64,000 nucleotides of DNA from Lepus europaeus (Eukaryota; Chordata; Mammalia; Lagomorpha; Leporidae), in the NCBI RefSeq assembly GCF_033115175.1, contig NC_084834.1:80832462-80896461 (forward strand), in the 5' to 3' direction. The notes beneath the pieces were generated by a model. It was not told the origin of the DNA. It worked only from the letters and a program-made list of their open reading frames with translations, and ran no database searches. The translations under genes and the position numbers were made by a program. Shown in pieces: positions 12,297-24,330 of this stretch. The stretch's first letter is position 1; every line of letters begins with the position of its first letter.

Positions 12297-15200
12297 TTTT
12301 TTTTTTATTAAACTTTTATTTAATGAATATAGATTTCCAAAGTATAGCTTATGGGTTACAATGGCTTCCCCCCTCCCATAACTTCCCTCCCGCCCGCTAC
12401 CCTCCCCTTTCCCGCTCCCTTTCCCCTTCCATTCATGTAAAGATTCATTTTCAATTCTCTTTGTATACAGAAGATCAGTTTAGTATATATTAGGTAAAGA
12501 TTTCAACTTTTTGCCCATATAGCAACATCAAGTGAAAAAACTACCATTGGATTACTAATTATAGCATTAAATAGCAATGTACAGCTCATTAAAGACAGAG
12601 ATCCTACAGAATTTTTTTTTTTCAAATTAATTAATTTTCTATGCCATTTCCATTTTAACACCAGGTTATTTTTTTTTTTTCATTTCCAATTCTCTTTATA
12701 TACAGAAGATCACTTCAGTATATAATTAGCAAAGACCTCATCAGTCTGCGCCCACACAGAAACGCAAAGTATAAAAATACCGTTTCAGTACCAGTCGTAG
12801 CATCACTTGGCTTTAGACGACACATTAGGGACAGATCCCACATGGGGTGTAAGTACACAGTGACTCCTGTTGCTGATTTAACAATTTGACACTCCTGTTC
12901 ATGGCGTCAGTAATCTCCCTAGGCTCTAGTCATGAGTTGCCAGGGCTATGGAAGCCTTTAGAGTTCGCTGACTTTGATCTTATTCCGATAGGGTCATAGT
13001 CAAAGTGGAGGTTCTCTCCTCCCTTCGGAGAAGGGTACCTCCTTCTTTGATGGCCCCGTTCTTTCCACTGGGATCTCACTCACAGAGATCATTCATTTAG
13101 GTCTTTTTTTTTTTTTTCCCATGATATCTTGGCTTTCCATGCCTGCTATACTCCCATGGGCTCTTCAGCCAGATCCGAATGCCCTGAGGGCTGATTCTGA
13201 GGCCAGAGTGTTGTTTAGGACATCTGCCATCCTATGAGTCTGCTGTGTATCCCACTTCCCATGTTGGATCTTTCTCTCCCTTTTTGATTCTATCAGTTAG
13301 TATTAGCAGATACTTGTCTTGTTTGTGTGATCTCTTTGAGTCTTAGACCTATCAGAGCTATCAATTGTGAGCTGAAATTGGTCACTTGGACTAGTGCGAT
13401 GGCATTGGTACATGCCATCTTGATGGAATTGTGTTGGAATCCCCTGGCACGTTTCTAACTCCACCATTTGCGGCCAGACCGATTGAGCATGTTCCAAATT
13501 GTTCATCTCCTCCCTCTCTTTTTCCACTCTTAGATTTAACAGGGATCACTTTTCAGTTAAAATTTAAACACCTAAGAATGATTGTGTGTTAATTACTGAG
13601 TTCAACCAATAGTACTAGAACAACAACAATAACAACAAATACTAAAATGGATAAAGTATTACATTGTACATCTAAAGTCAGGACAGGAGCTGATCAGTTC
13701 ATTGTTGCTTATAGTGTCCGTTTCACTTAACAGGTTTCCCCTTTGGTGCTCAGTTGTCACCGATCAGGGAAAACAAATGATATTTTTCTCTTTGGGTCTG
13801 GCTTAATTCACTCAGCATGATGTTTTCCAGATTGCTCCATCTTGTTGCAAATGACTGGGTTTCGTTGTTTCTTACTGCTGTATAGTATTCTATGGAGTAC
13901 ATGTCCCATAATTTCTTTATCCAGTCTACTGTTGATGGGCATTTGGGTTGGTTCCAGGTCTTAGCTATTGTGAATTGAGCTGCAATAAACATTAACGTGC
14001 AGATGGCTTTTTTATTAGCCAAATTAATTTCCTTTGGGTAAATTCCAAGGAGTGGGATGGCTGGGTTGTATGGTAGGGTTATGTTCAGGTTTCTGAGGAA
14101 TCTCCAGACAGACTTCCATAGTGGCTTAACCAGTTTGCATTCCCACCAACAGTGGGTTAGTGTCCCTTTTTCCCCACATCCTCTCCAGCATCTGTTGTTG
14201 GTAGATTTCTGAATGTGAGCCATTCTCACCGGGGTGAGATGGAACCTCATTGTGGTTTTGATTTGCATTTCTCTGATTGCTAGTGATCTTGAACATTTTT
14301 TCATGTGTCTGTTGGCCATTTGGATTTCCTCTTTCGAAAAATGTCTATTGAGGTCTTTGGCCCATCTCTTTAGTGGGTTGTTTGTTTTGTTGTTGTGGAT
14401 TTTCTTGATTTCTTTGTAGATTCTGGTTATCAATCCTTTATCTGTAGTATAGTTTGCAAATATTTTTTCCCATTCTGTTGGTTGCCTCTTCACTTTCCTG
14501 ACTGTTTCTTTTGAAGTACAGAAACTTCTCAATTTGATGCAATCCCAAATGTTAATTTTGGTTTTGACTGCCTGTGCTGTTGGAGTATTTTCCAGGAAGT
14601 CTTTGCCTGTGCCTATATCTTGCAGGGTTTCTCCAATGCTCTCTAATAATTTGATGGTTTCGGGTCGTAGATTTAAGTCTTTAATCCATGTTGAGTGGAT
14701 TTTTGTGTAAGGTGATAGGTATGGGTCTTGCTTCAAGCTTCTGCACGTGGAAATCCAATTTTCCCAGCACCATTTATTGAATAGACTGTCCTTATTCCAG
14801 GGATTAGATTTGGATCTTTGGTCAAATATAAGTTGGCTGTAGATGTTTGGATTGATTTCTGGTGTTTCTATTCTGTTCCATTGGTCTATCCATCTGTTTC
14901 TGTACCAGTACCATGCTGTTTTGATAACAACTGCCCTGTAGTATGTCCTAAAATCAGGTATTGTGATGCCTCCGGCTTTGTTTTTGTTGTACAGGATTGC
15001 TTTGGCTATTCGAGGTCTTCTGTGTCTCCATATGAATTTCAGCATCGTTTTTTCTAGATCTGAGAAGAAGGTCTTTGGGATCTTAATGGGTATTGCATTG
15101 AATGTATAAATTGCTTTTGGGAGAATAGACATTTTGATGATATTGATTCTTCCAATCCATGAGCATGGAAGATTTCTCCATTTTTGGGTATCCTCTTCTA

Positions 15201-15528
15201 TTTCTTTCTTTAAGGTTTTGTAGTTTTCATCGTAGAGATCCTTAACGTCTTTGGTTAAGTTTATTCCAAGGTATTTGATTGTTTTTGTAGTTATTGTGAA
15301 TGGGATTGATTTTAGAAGTTCTTCCTCAGCCGAAGCATTGCCTGTGTATACAAAGGCTGTTGATTTTTGTGCATTGATTTTATATCCTGCTACTTTGCCA
15401 AACTCTTCGATGAGTTCCAGCAGTCTCTTAGTAGAGTTCTTTGGGTCCCCTAAATAAAGAATCATATCATCTGCAAAGAGGGATAGTTTGAGTTCGTCCT
15501 TCCCGATTTGTATCCCTTTAATTTCTTT
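12297..15528 (-). mobile_element. Young 5'-truncated L1 inside a SINE tail
   Basis: Minus-strand L1 with A-tail (T-run 12297-12306), C-rich tract, about 1.45 kb of 3' UTR and an uninterrupted ORF2 tail. It is truncated inside the reverse transcriptase domain. The 19-base TSD AATAAATAAATAAATCTTT lies at 12278-12296 and 15529-15547, both halves coming from the older SINE tail. The 3' UTR carries a second, diverged copy of its proximal segment (near 12440-12600 and 12680-12850). Confidence 0.95.
13750..15528 (-). CDS. L1 ORF2p C-terminal part, 5'-truncated but open
   Basis: About 590 codons of L1 ORF2 with no stop or frameshift. Translation starts within the reverse transcriptase palm (KEIKGIQIG), keeps the FADD catalytic motif right after it, then runs through the thumb and C-terminal regions. 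The terminal zinc-knuckle-like CX3CX7HX4C is intact (Cys457, Cys461, His469, Cys474 counting from the upstream in-frame Met at 15558, which lies in flanking DNA). It ends SLIGDN before a stop at 13750. The endonuclease domain and most of the RT are absent, and so is the 5' UTR promoter, so an active product is not expected. The intact frame indicates a recent insertion. Whole ORF2 proteins of mammalian L1 are about 1,275 residues. Confidence 0.9.
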   Translation of the reverse strand, partial: KEIKGIQIGKDELKLSLFADDMILYLGDPKNSTKRLLELIEEFGKVAGYKINAQKSTAFVYTGNASAEEELLKSIPFTITTKTIKYLGINLTKDVKDLYDENYKTLKKEIEEDTQKWRNLPCSWIGRINIIKMSILPKAIYTFNAIPIKIPKTFFSDLEKTMLKFIWRHRRPRIAKAILYNKNKAGGITIPDFRTYYRAVVIKTAWYWYRNRWIDQWNRIETPEINPNIYSQLIFDQRSKSNPWNKDSLFNKWCWENWISTCRSLKQDPYLSPYTKIHSTWIKDLNLRPETIKLLESIGETLQDIGTGKDFLENTPTAQAVKTKINIWDCIKLRSFCTSKETVRKVKRQPTEWEKIFANYTTDKGLITRIYKEIKKIHNNKTNNPLKRWAKDLNRHFSKEEIQMANRHMKKCSRSLAIREMQIKTTMRFHLTPVRMAHIQKSTNNRCWRGCGEKGTLTHCWWECKLVKPLWKSVWRFLRNLNITLPYNPAIPLLGIYPKEINLANKKAICTLMFIAAQFTIAKTWNQPKCPSTVDWIKKLWDMYSIEYYTAVRNNETQSFATRWSNLENIMLSELSQTQREKYHLFSLIGDN

Positions 15529-15564
15529 AATAAATAAATAAATCTTTAAAAAATGCAATTCTAA

Positions 15565-17055
15565 ATTATTTGCTGCATTCTGATAAATAGCATCTTGCTG
15601 GAATCCTTTTTTTTATTTTCAGTAAGAATGTATTTTTCAAAAGTATTATAACTACTCATTCCTTTTGTTGAATACTGATTTGATATAACTTTTAGAAAAG
15701 ATCTCAGTGATTATCAAATCCATCTTCATAATTTACCAACATGGGGACTTAACTCCTAGAACATTGAAATGATGGGATTTTAGTGGCAAATACCTTAGAA
15801 ACTTCAATAACTAAATTCTAGGCTAAATTCTCATTGAAATAAAAAATTTCCTATATCATCATGTAAATTTATATAAGAAATTTCTCAAGTGAATGGAAGA
15901 CTATATTTATTATTATGTTAATAATTACTAATATATATTCTTTCGTTTAAATGATGGGATGACTAATATTTTCAGAAAAATAGTTGAAACAAATTATGGT
16001 AAAATAAATAACTTTATACATGTTTGATTTGCCTCAATAATGAGAATTGTGTTTTAAATTTTGAAGTGCTCAGATATGTATTAATGGTGTCACACTACAT
16101 GATCAAGGGAGGAATCAATTAAAACACATAGATTATATTAATAATCAGGAGGTTGTAATATCAATACCATTGTATGCTCCAGGCCTAAAATGAAAAGCAT
16201 TGAAATCAGGTGCCTAGGAAAAGAATGAAAAGGATGGCTATAGAAATTCTAGACAAGACCCCAGAAACCAAATTTAGCTTAAATTACAATTTTTTACTTC
16301 TTTGGTATTCAGCAGCAGCAAAAGCCACCTGACAATCATTGGGTACCTCCTGCTGTTTAAAATATCCAAGGAAAAGAAACATGACATTGTATCTCACTGT
16401 TTCATTTCAGTGAGTTTACTTTAGGGTCTTCAAAACAGGAGATAACAGGACAAGAATTGACAATGGCTTTTAAATATTGTTTGTCTACTTACCCCCTCCA
16501 TTTTTTTCTCACATAATTTGTCATCCTTTAAAGTGATTGCTAATTGTTTACATGAGTACAATGCTGCTAAGAAATTCTCCTTTGAAATATAAAATTTCTT
16601 ATCTGTCATAAACAGACACAAAATGAATAAAGCAAATCAGTCCCTCAGGCTTTTTTTAAAATGAACTTTTAAAAAATTTGGCATAACCAATATTACATAA
16701 TCCACAGCAAGTTTCCAGTGTACGATCAGAAGTTATTTCTTATGATTAATCATAGTTTCCCCATTAATTACTGTACATAAAAATGATCACTGCATTAAAT
16801 TGATGACAGAAATAAATAGTTGAGAAGCACATAGGATAACAGACAAAGGTTATTTGGAAGTGATTTAAAAAGTGGGAACCACTGTTAAAATAGAAAATCT
16901 ATACAGATATAGATTTGGTCATGTGTAATGGCATGGGCCAATATTTTCACCAATGGAAGCAAAAGCATAAAACTAATTCTAAAAAAGAGAAAAAACTTCA
17001 AAGCTACAAAATATGCTTCTATATTAATAATGTAGTCAATAAACATGCTCAAAAT
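15565..17055. other. Unassigned AT-rich DNA
   Basis: About 1.5 kb after the SINE TSD. No gene or confident repeat. Confidence 0.45.
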
Positions 17056-17087
17056 TGTGTGTGTATGTGTGTGTGTGTATGTGTGTA
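17056..17087. repeat. (GT)n microsatellite
   Basis: GT dinucleotide run with two GTAT interruptions. Confidence 0.95.
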
Positions 17088-17172
17088 ACTATCTGTAAAA
17101 CACTACATTTACAAATAAATTCATGGTTAAGCAAATACAAATCTAAGGCAAGGACAACGTGTACAAAAGGAA

Positions 17173-17370
17173 AGGCACTTGCTCTAGTTTTCTGACTTAT
17201 CAGAAATAAGCATCAGAATAACTCTGGATGCTTAATAAACAATCAATGTCCAGACCCCTTCTTAAATCAATTAAATGAAGAGCCTTGGGTTAAGGCCAGA
17301 CATTGATGTTTTTAAAAGCTCTCAAGATGATCCTAATGTACATTGAAGGTTGGGAAGCACTGGCGGTAGA
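17173..17370 (+). repeat. MER5A-like hAT fragment
   Basis: Landmarks in order: 'gcatcagaataactctgga', 'cagacccc', 'ttaaaagctctcaagatgatcctaatg', 'gttgggaagcactgg'. This is the layout of the MER5A/Charlie non-autonomous DNA transposon. Old and diverged. Confidence 0.6.
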
Positions 17371-20300
17371 CTGAAAAGACAGAAATCAACCTGCTGACCC
17401 CAACCAGATTTGTCCTAAACAAATTTATGGTATCAGATAAGGAAGCGTGTTCCTTTTCTTCTGCTATTGGATTTTTTTGACACAGCCACACTTCCTATGC
17501 TTTAGGGGTAAGTTTGGTAGGAAGAAACTTGGATGAGTGTTCCTTAGTCATAAAGTGGAGGAACTGTGTCATAATTGCCCATAGTGTGATATCCATGCCT
17601 GACCAATCCCTTCTCACCCAAACACATCCTCATATGAGTTTCTTGGAAATTCAGTACTTTCAGATCTTTGAATTAAGAAGCACTAGCCTGAAAATCTATT
17701 TTCAACTCCAGAACTTGTGGAGAGCAGCGGTTTTATTCCTTAAAATGTAGTTAATAGTGAAAATTCAAATACCGTGAGAAAGGGCAATGCTAAAGTTTAT
17801 TGTTTTTAACTCAGTAGTGAAATTCAAAAAGAAAAAAAAAAAGACAGTAGAAAGTTTGAACAACAGAGAAGGAATGAAAATTCTGAGTGAGCCTGGAGTA
17901 TGAAGCAAAATTAGAATCTATTCGCAGAACTTGCGATTTTGAAGGTAATTTTTTACTTATGTGATAACTTACCATTTAACATGACAGTTGTGAGAATTGT
18001 TAATACTGGGCAGGTACATCCATAAAGCCATACAGAGAAGAGGCACATAGAAGAATATGGATTTGAAAAAATATATATAGTGTCTAATGATTTAAAATAA
18101 CACTCATCATGATTATTATTACTCTATGTCTTATTAAATAGGAAATAATATTATTGTGTTCTGAAAAATATTACCTGTGACATGTTTTCACCAGATAGAT
18201 GACTGGGTTTTGAAAATAGAATGAGATCCTTTTAGCAACATGGGTTCCTTTGTTTTCAAGTATAAACAAGCATCCATTTTAATCAAATTTATAATTTCCA
18301 AGTTTCTAGTAGTCTGGTTCAGTATGAGCTAAATTATTTTGTTCTATTAACAGTTTCTATTCTTCAAACATTTTTGTTATTCAAAATTACCTTACATAGA
18401 AAACTTTGCTCTTTCAGCAAGGCTTCCTATAGTAGCAGTCATAAATCAATATCTCAGTATTGAATTTAGAGGAATACTGACTACCCCTATTGTGATAAGA
18501 CAGGATTTGCTACTAACTAGCCATTAAATTGCCATGTAAGTTAAAATCCATATTTTAAAATTATCAACATAATGTTAGCTTATTTGATTCTTAAACTTTT
18601 AAAATGAACTTGCTGTTCAAATGGTCTGTTATTAAACAATAAACATCATAAAAGTAAATCCATTCTTCCTCATCTCCAGATTCAACTTGTCAAATCAATC
18701 AGGATGAAAAGACTTTCGTATAGATCAGGGAGATCATTGGTGAATTTTGGGTAAATAAAATAGAGATTTACTGACTCTACTCAGTGTTCTGATTTCGTAT
18801 TTCAGCCTGTATTAAACAAAAGTTTTATGGTTTGAGATACAGATAGAAGATTAAAGGGAAAAGTGCCTGAAAGCTGTGAGATGGGATGAGTTAAATAGAA
18901 ATAGCCTTCAGCCAGCCATGGCAATCACATTGGCTCATGAAACCCACTTGCCAAGAGTAGTGGCTAATTTTCCTTCATACTGTCAATATTTCCCATGCCT
19001 TCCCTAAAAATTGTTCTATTTAATTCTGTTAAAACTACTACTGAGGCTAGAGTTCAAGGAGTAAAATACCTCACAACAATAGAGATACTGTGAGAGGTCA
19101 TGCCATCTGTTTTATAAAAATTGTAGGTAGATGGACTAGACTCTGATGATGTTTTTTCCACATGGAAAAAATAATTAAATACCAAAACTCAAAATATTAG
19201 TCACTGAAAACCACTTCATATGAGATCTGTACTTTAGAACTAATGTTGTAAAAACACGACTTTCTTTCTGAAGAGATTGGCAAATGAAACTATCATTATT
19301 ACTTGTAGTAAAGGGAGTATTCTAACGTTTAACTAGTTCCAATTGTACTTTACCAATGAAGAAGTATATCTAGAATTCATTGAGTGAATGAAAATCATTG
19401 AAACTCAAAGGTAAGAACTTAAAGATAAAAGTATGTTGAATATGTTGAATATGTTGAATGCTGTATTGTTCAGAGAGACAAATAGCCAAGATATAAGAAA
19501 CACATGAACTGACATAACATACTTTCTTGCAAACACTAGAACTTGTGGTTCAGGCACCTATCAAACAGGATGCAGGAAAGGTGAATCCAGCTGCATTCCA
19601 GACTTCATTGTCTCTAATGAGAAGCTATCTGTCAATTGCCTTGTTCCTTTGTATATATTGAGTTGTTTGGCTCTTGCTGTTTTGAAGGATTTTTTTTTAT
19701 CTTTCTGTAATTTTTCTTCCATGTATCTAGGTTTATTATAGAAACACAAAAATGTGTTGAGCAACTTGCACCTGTATATTGATATTTACATCAAATGTGG
19801 GAAATTTTTGACACTATTTCTTTAATATTTTTCTAATTTTTCTCTTTTTCCGTATTTGACAGTCATACTGCAAGTTAAATATTAACACGTTTACTCAATA
19901 GCACTGTTTTGCCATGGAATTTTGGAAAGAGATTCATAGGATCAATGGCATTAGGCATGGAAATCTAAGAGTCTCTTCACAGGTTCACTTGACTGAGTGT
20001 AACGAAAGGAAGACAGGAGTTCATATGCTACTGTGTAACCAGGGTGAAAAAAAATAGTAGACTCTTTCTAAGAGTTTGGATTGGGTAAGCCAGAGATAAA
20101 AAGGCATATTGTCATTAGTGTGAATATTTAGTATTTGAAGTTTACCTAATGCTAAATCATTGTATTAATTCTAAATCTAACTATGACAAGAAACTTTTTT
20201 CCAATATATAGTCTCAAATATAAGAAAAATTGGGACTATTTGTTTCTGCTTATCATATAGACAATATAAGATTTCTTATAAAATGTAAGCAATTATTTAT

Positions 20301-21660
20301 ATTTAAATATATCTATATATGTGGTACAATTACTTTTTAAATACTGGAGGCAGTTATGAACTCATTCATTAATCATGAATATCTTGATTGACAAAATGGT
20401 AAGACAGTACTCTACAACATTATTACATCTGGTCATGTAGAGGAATTTTCAGTTTTTTTATTCTGAACAAGTGTCACAGTTTGGCCACTAATTTTAGCAT
20501 CGCTGATTACATCTTTATATGATTCTGTACCAACCAAGATGTTAAGATACCTTTCCACCACTGTGGTTTTTCTTGTCTTGTTTCCAGTATTGTTGGATTT
20601 CACTAAGTCTGTTAGAAAACCCATATTTATATATCACATGCTGTAAATAATCACATCTGGGCTTAATGGAGATTGTGTTCTCACCTTCAATCACTGCACT
20701 GGAATTTGTGTGTTTGAAGGCAGTGTCATTTTCTCCAACTCTGTGATCCCATTCCAACCACCTTAGCACTGTGTATTTCTGGCAGAGCTTCCCTAGAATG
20801 GGTTGATTCTGTTATTTGGCTTTGCCCTAAGCTTTTCAGGCCTCCTGTGGCTGGTTACAAAAGATAGTGAGAATGAAGAACACATCTTACCAGTTAGCCC
20901 TGAGTACAGAAATAATACAGGCACCTTGAGATTCACATTCGATTAATCCCCACTGCCTTCCAGCATTCTCTTGGCAAAACTACTAACTTCCACAAATGTT
21001 ATAATCAATACAACAAATATTTACAGGGCACCTATCTCATGGGCTGGTGGAGAGTATGCTCTGCTTGAGTTAAACAGGAAGGAGAAAAGGGAAGGAGGAG
21101 ACAGGTAGAAAGAGGGAACAAGTGTACAAACGATTGAATTTTTGAGCTAAATAAAAGAAAGGGGTTAGAAAAATTTTATTGTCCTTTATTGACTTGTAGA
21201 CTTGAGCAATTCCATTTCTGGTTCTTTTTTTCCCAAACTTATAAATTGATTAAGTACATATCAAATGTAAAAAAAATTGCAAATAGCATATATTAATAAG
21301 CATCAGGTATATGTGCATAAGAATACCTCTTAGAAATTATACTTTTACTAATTATTTTTATGTCTTTTGAACAGGTAGGGGAAAAACTTAGAACAGAAAT
21401 ATTAATATTCCAAATCATCATTGCCTATTTAAGTATGCAAACCCAATATTCCACCAGTATTATATATTGTATACACAGAAACAAGTTTTAGATTATGGGA
21501 CATTTAAGAAAAATACAAAGCAATATCTCCTTCTATTCTATACCACTTTGTAAATTAAATTCTCATGTCACTAATTATGTAAGTATATTAGTTCTTCATT
21601 TACAGAGCAAGAGAGTAAATAGACACAAATAAGCAATCCCAAAATATTGAAGAATCCTCT
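17371..21660. other. Long unique stretch
   Basis: About 4.3 kb with no recognised gene. On the minus strand two overlapping frames at 20542-20769 (75 codons) and 20433-20624 (63 codons) read through into one another by a possible frameshift and are less AT-biased than their surroundings. They could be a decayed processed pseudogene, but I cannot name a parent. Nothing else is called. Confidence 0.4.
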
Positions 21661-21985
21661 GCTGGGTTGGCATGGTGGTGTAATGTGTTAGGCCTCTACC
21701 TGCAGTGCGAGCTTCCCATACAGGCACCAGTTAGAGTCCCAGCTGCTCCACTTTCCATTCAGCTCCCTACTAAAGTGCCTGGGAAAGCAGCTGAAAATGG
21801 CACAAGTGTTTCCACCTACGTGGAAGACCTGGATGAACCAACCACCTGGCTCCTGGCTTTCGCCTGGCCCACCCTGACTGCTGTGGCCATTTGGGGACTG
21901 AATCAGTGAATGGAAGATGACTATATTTCTCCCTTTCTCTCTCTGTAATTCTGACTTTCAAATAAAATAAAGTAAATCTTACAAA
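21661..21985 (+). mobile_element. Older C-type SINE
   Basis: Diverged SINE: 'gctgggttggcatggtggtg' head, 'cagctgctccactttcc', 'gccatttggggactgaatcagtg', short CT tract and an AAATAAAATAAAGTAAATC tail. Confidence 0.8.
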
Positions 21986-22252
21986 AGAAATGACTTTTGA
22001 GTGGGAAGGAATGCTTATGGTGCCAAGGGGAAACGGTGAGAAAATGGAAATCTGTGTGTTGATAATTACTACATTAAAGACAACTTTTAATTGATAAAGG
22101 ACTTGCAAAATAAAATCCTATGAATACTAGCAGATTAAAACAGAATTTAGAATATCAGCAATATCATATAACAATGAGTGAGAAAAGAGGTACTATTAAG
22201 TACAGCTATAGGTGTCACAGAAATTAATTTAGTATGATCTATTAAAATCATT

Positions 22253-22590
22253 TAAATTTTAATTTGTTTACATGTATTCATTTGAAAGGCAGAGAGAGAG
22301 AGGGAGACTCATCCAGAAATCATACATCTGCTTCTTCACTCCCCAAATGCCAGCAACAGCAGGGCTGGGCCAGGATGAAGACATGAGCCAGGAATTTAAA
22401 ACAGATTTTGCACATGGGTGATGGGGACTAAAGTACTTGAGCCATCATCTGCTGCCTCCTAGAGTGTGTATTAGCTGGGAGCTGCTGTGGGAAGCAGAGC
22501 TCGGACTTGACCCAGGCAGTCTAATGTGGAACGTGGCTATCCCAAGAAGATCTTAACTGCTTCAGCAAACATCTGTCCCTATATATTAAA
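22253..22590 (-). mobile_element. Old C-type SINE, diverged
   Basis: Reverse-strand SINE: GAAAGGCAGAGAGAGAG (CT tract complement) at 22284, 'cttcactccccaaatgcc', 'acttgagccatcatctgctgcctcc', 'gacttgacccaggca' and a ragged head. More diverged than neighbouring copies. Confidence 0.75.
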
Positions 22591-22732
22591 AGTATAGTTG
22601 CATATTCCCATTAATTAGAAGTTTAGCCTCTAAGAAACAATTCAAAAAATAGAATTTGAAAATATTGCTATAGGCACTCAAAATATTTCTTTTTAAGATT
22701 TAACTAAATATAATTGCCAAAGAAGGGGAAAT

Positions 22733-23038
22733 GATTATCATGGTTTTTTCTTTTTTTTTTAATTTATTTTTTTTATTTTTGACAGGCAGAGTGGACAGTG
22801 AGAGAGAGAGAGAGACAGAGAGAAAGGTCTTCCTTTGCTATTGGTTCACCCTCTAATGGCCGCCGCGGCTGGCGCGCTGCGGCCGGCGCACCGCGCTGTT
22901 CCGATGGCAGGAGCCAGGTGCTTCTCCTGGTCTCCCATGGGGTGCAGAGCCCAAACACTTGGGCCATCCTCCACTGCACTCCCTGGCCACAGCAGAGAGC
23001 TGGCCTGGAAGAGGGGCAACCGGGGATTATCATGGTTT
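22733..23038 (-). mobile_element. C-type SINE lacking its tRNA-like head
   Basis: Near-consensus copy from the T-run to 'gaggggcaaccggg' (23024), where it stops. About 90 bases of the SINE head, including the A and B boxes, are missing. A perfect 14-base TSD, GATTATCATGGTTT, flanks it (22733-22746 and 23025-23038), so the truncation happened at insertion. Without the internal Pol III promoter it should be transcriptionally dead. Confidence 0.93.
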
Positions 23039-23257
23039 AATGAGTACATATAACATACATGTATTAAAATGTCACAATCTAGCCCATAAATAGGTACAAT
23101 TTCCTCTTCTTTGGCAATACTTTATGACAGGACACTTGGATATCTTTCTTATATTTGTTCAATAAATATATACTTGGTTATTGTGAAGTATAGCCTCTCC
23201 AGTATGCTGTGTCACACTGGTAACATTCCTCTGACTTAACTCTGATTTGGTACTCAT

Positions 23258-23529
23258 AAAGAAAACTCTGAAATCTTTACCTAATATATACTAAACTGAT
23301 CTTCTGTATACAAAGAGAATTGAAAATGAATCTTTACATGAATGGAAGGGGAAAGGGAGTGGGAAAGGGGGGGGTTGCGGGCGGGAGGGAAGTTATGGGA
23401 GGGGGGAAGCCATTGTAACCCATAAGCTATACTTTGGAAATTTATATTCATTAAATAAAAGTTTAATTAAAAAAAATGATTACAATAAAAAAAAAAATAA
23501 AATAAAAAGTGAAAAAAAAAGAAAACTCT
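23258..23529 (+). mobile_element. Short L1 3' end
   Basis: Plus-strand last 240 bases of an L1: 3' UTR end, strong G-rich tract near 23344-23406, 'aagccattgtaacccataag', and an A-rich tail. The 12-base TSD AAAGAAAACTCT lies at 23258-23269 and 23518-23529. Confidence 0.93.
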
Positions 23530-23784
23530 TTCTATCCCTCCCAACACAACCCAACCCAGCCCAACCACTAGTAATCATCATTCTATGTCCAGAGTGAGAA
23601 TTTTTTTCAGCTTCCACATGTGAGGGAGAACACTGGTGCTTGCTTTATTTCACTTAACACGTTTCTCCAGTTCCAATCCATTTTGCTGCAAATGACCGGA
23701 TTTCATGCTTTTTTTGGTGACTAATATTCCATTGTGTATATTTATATTTATCACATTTTCTTTATCTATTCCTTAGATCAGGAT

Positions 23785-24330
23785 AGGTAAGGTCCTGATT
23801 GTGAGCCATAAGAGACCTGCAACCTCATTTGGTTTGGCCCTGCCAAAGCAACTGCAGGCAGGCTCAAAATTCAATTAATAGGCCAGCGCCATGGCTTAAC
23901 AGGTTAATACTCCACCTTGCGGCGCCGGCACACCGGGTTCTAGTCCCGGTTGGGGCACCGGATTCTATCCCGGTTGCCCCTCTTCCAGGCCAGCTCTCTG
24001 CTATGGCCTGGGAAGGCAGTGGAAGATGGCCCAAGTCCTTGGGCCCTGCACCCGCATGGGAGACCAGAAGAAGCACCTGGCTCCTGGCTTCGGATCAGCG
24101 CAATGCGCCAGCTGCAGCAGCCATTGGAGGGTGAACCAACGGCAAAAAGGAAGACCTTTCTCTCTGTCTCTCTTTCTCTCTTTATCCACTCTGCCTGTCA
24201 AAAAAAAATTCAATTAATATATAGCAGGCTAATTTTTATGTTGATCATTTTGTATGGCCTGTGAATGATGCTATAAATATCCAAATGGCCCTTGGTAGAA
24301 AAAAAGTTTCCCAAGCCTGCCTTAGGTGAT
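23785..24330. mobile_element. Possible ancient DNA-transposon fragment
   Basis: Sequence between the halves of the old L1, excluding the SINE, contains 'tatccaaatggcccttggtagaaaaa' and 'gtttcccaagcctgcc' at its right end. This resembles the terminal part of hAT-type elements. Only weakly supported. Confidence 0.3.
23866..24219 (+). mobile_element. Lagomorph C-type SINE
   Basis: Full-length from GGCCAGCGCCATGGCTTAAC (23881) with B box GGTTCTAGTCCC, body and CTGCCTGTCAAAAAAAA tail. Perfect 15-base TSD AAAATTCAATTAATA at 23866-23880 and 24205-24219. Confidence 0.95.

Larger units (their letters stand above)
11951..15564 (+). mobile_element. Older C-type SINE split by an L1
   Basis: The SINE body runs from 11965 to about 12296. 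It has a diverged head, the 'ctgctccact' and 'ggagtgaacc' landmarks, a CT-rich tract and an AAATAAATAAATAAATC tail. Its own TSD, AAATGCAATTCTAA, lies at 11951-11964 and again only at 15551-15564. The SINE tail has been opened by the 3.2-kb L1 at 12297-15528, and the last tail bases are found after that L1. Confidence 0.92.

Noticed and set aside
14234..15457. Plus-strand frames over the 12-15 kb L1
   Set aside because: Antisense shadows of ORF2. Matching shadows appear opposite the L1s at 27-30 kb and 36-37 kb.
18010..18060. Faint similarity to U6 snRNA (CATACAGAGAAGA near a GGCAGGTACAT)
   Set aside because: Only a short shared core, with the rest of U6 absent; chance or another repeat is more likely.
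21000..21060. MIR-like 'caacaaatatttacagggcacctat' and a similar motif near 63690
   Set aside because: Too short and diverged to call a repeat.
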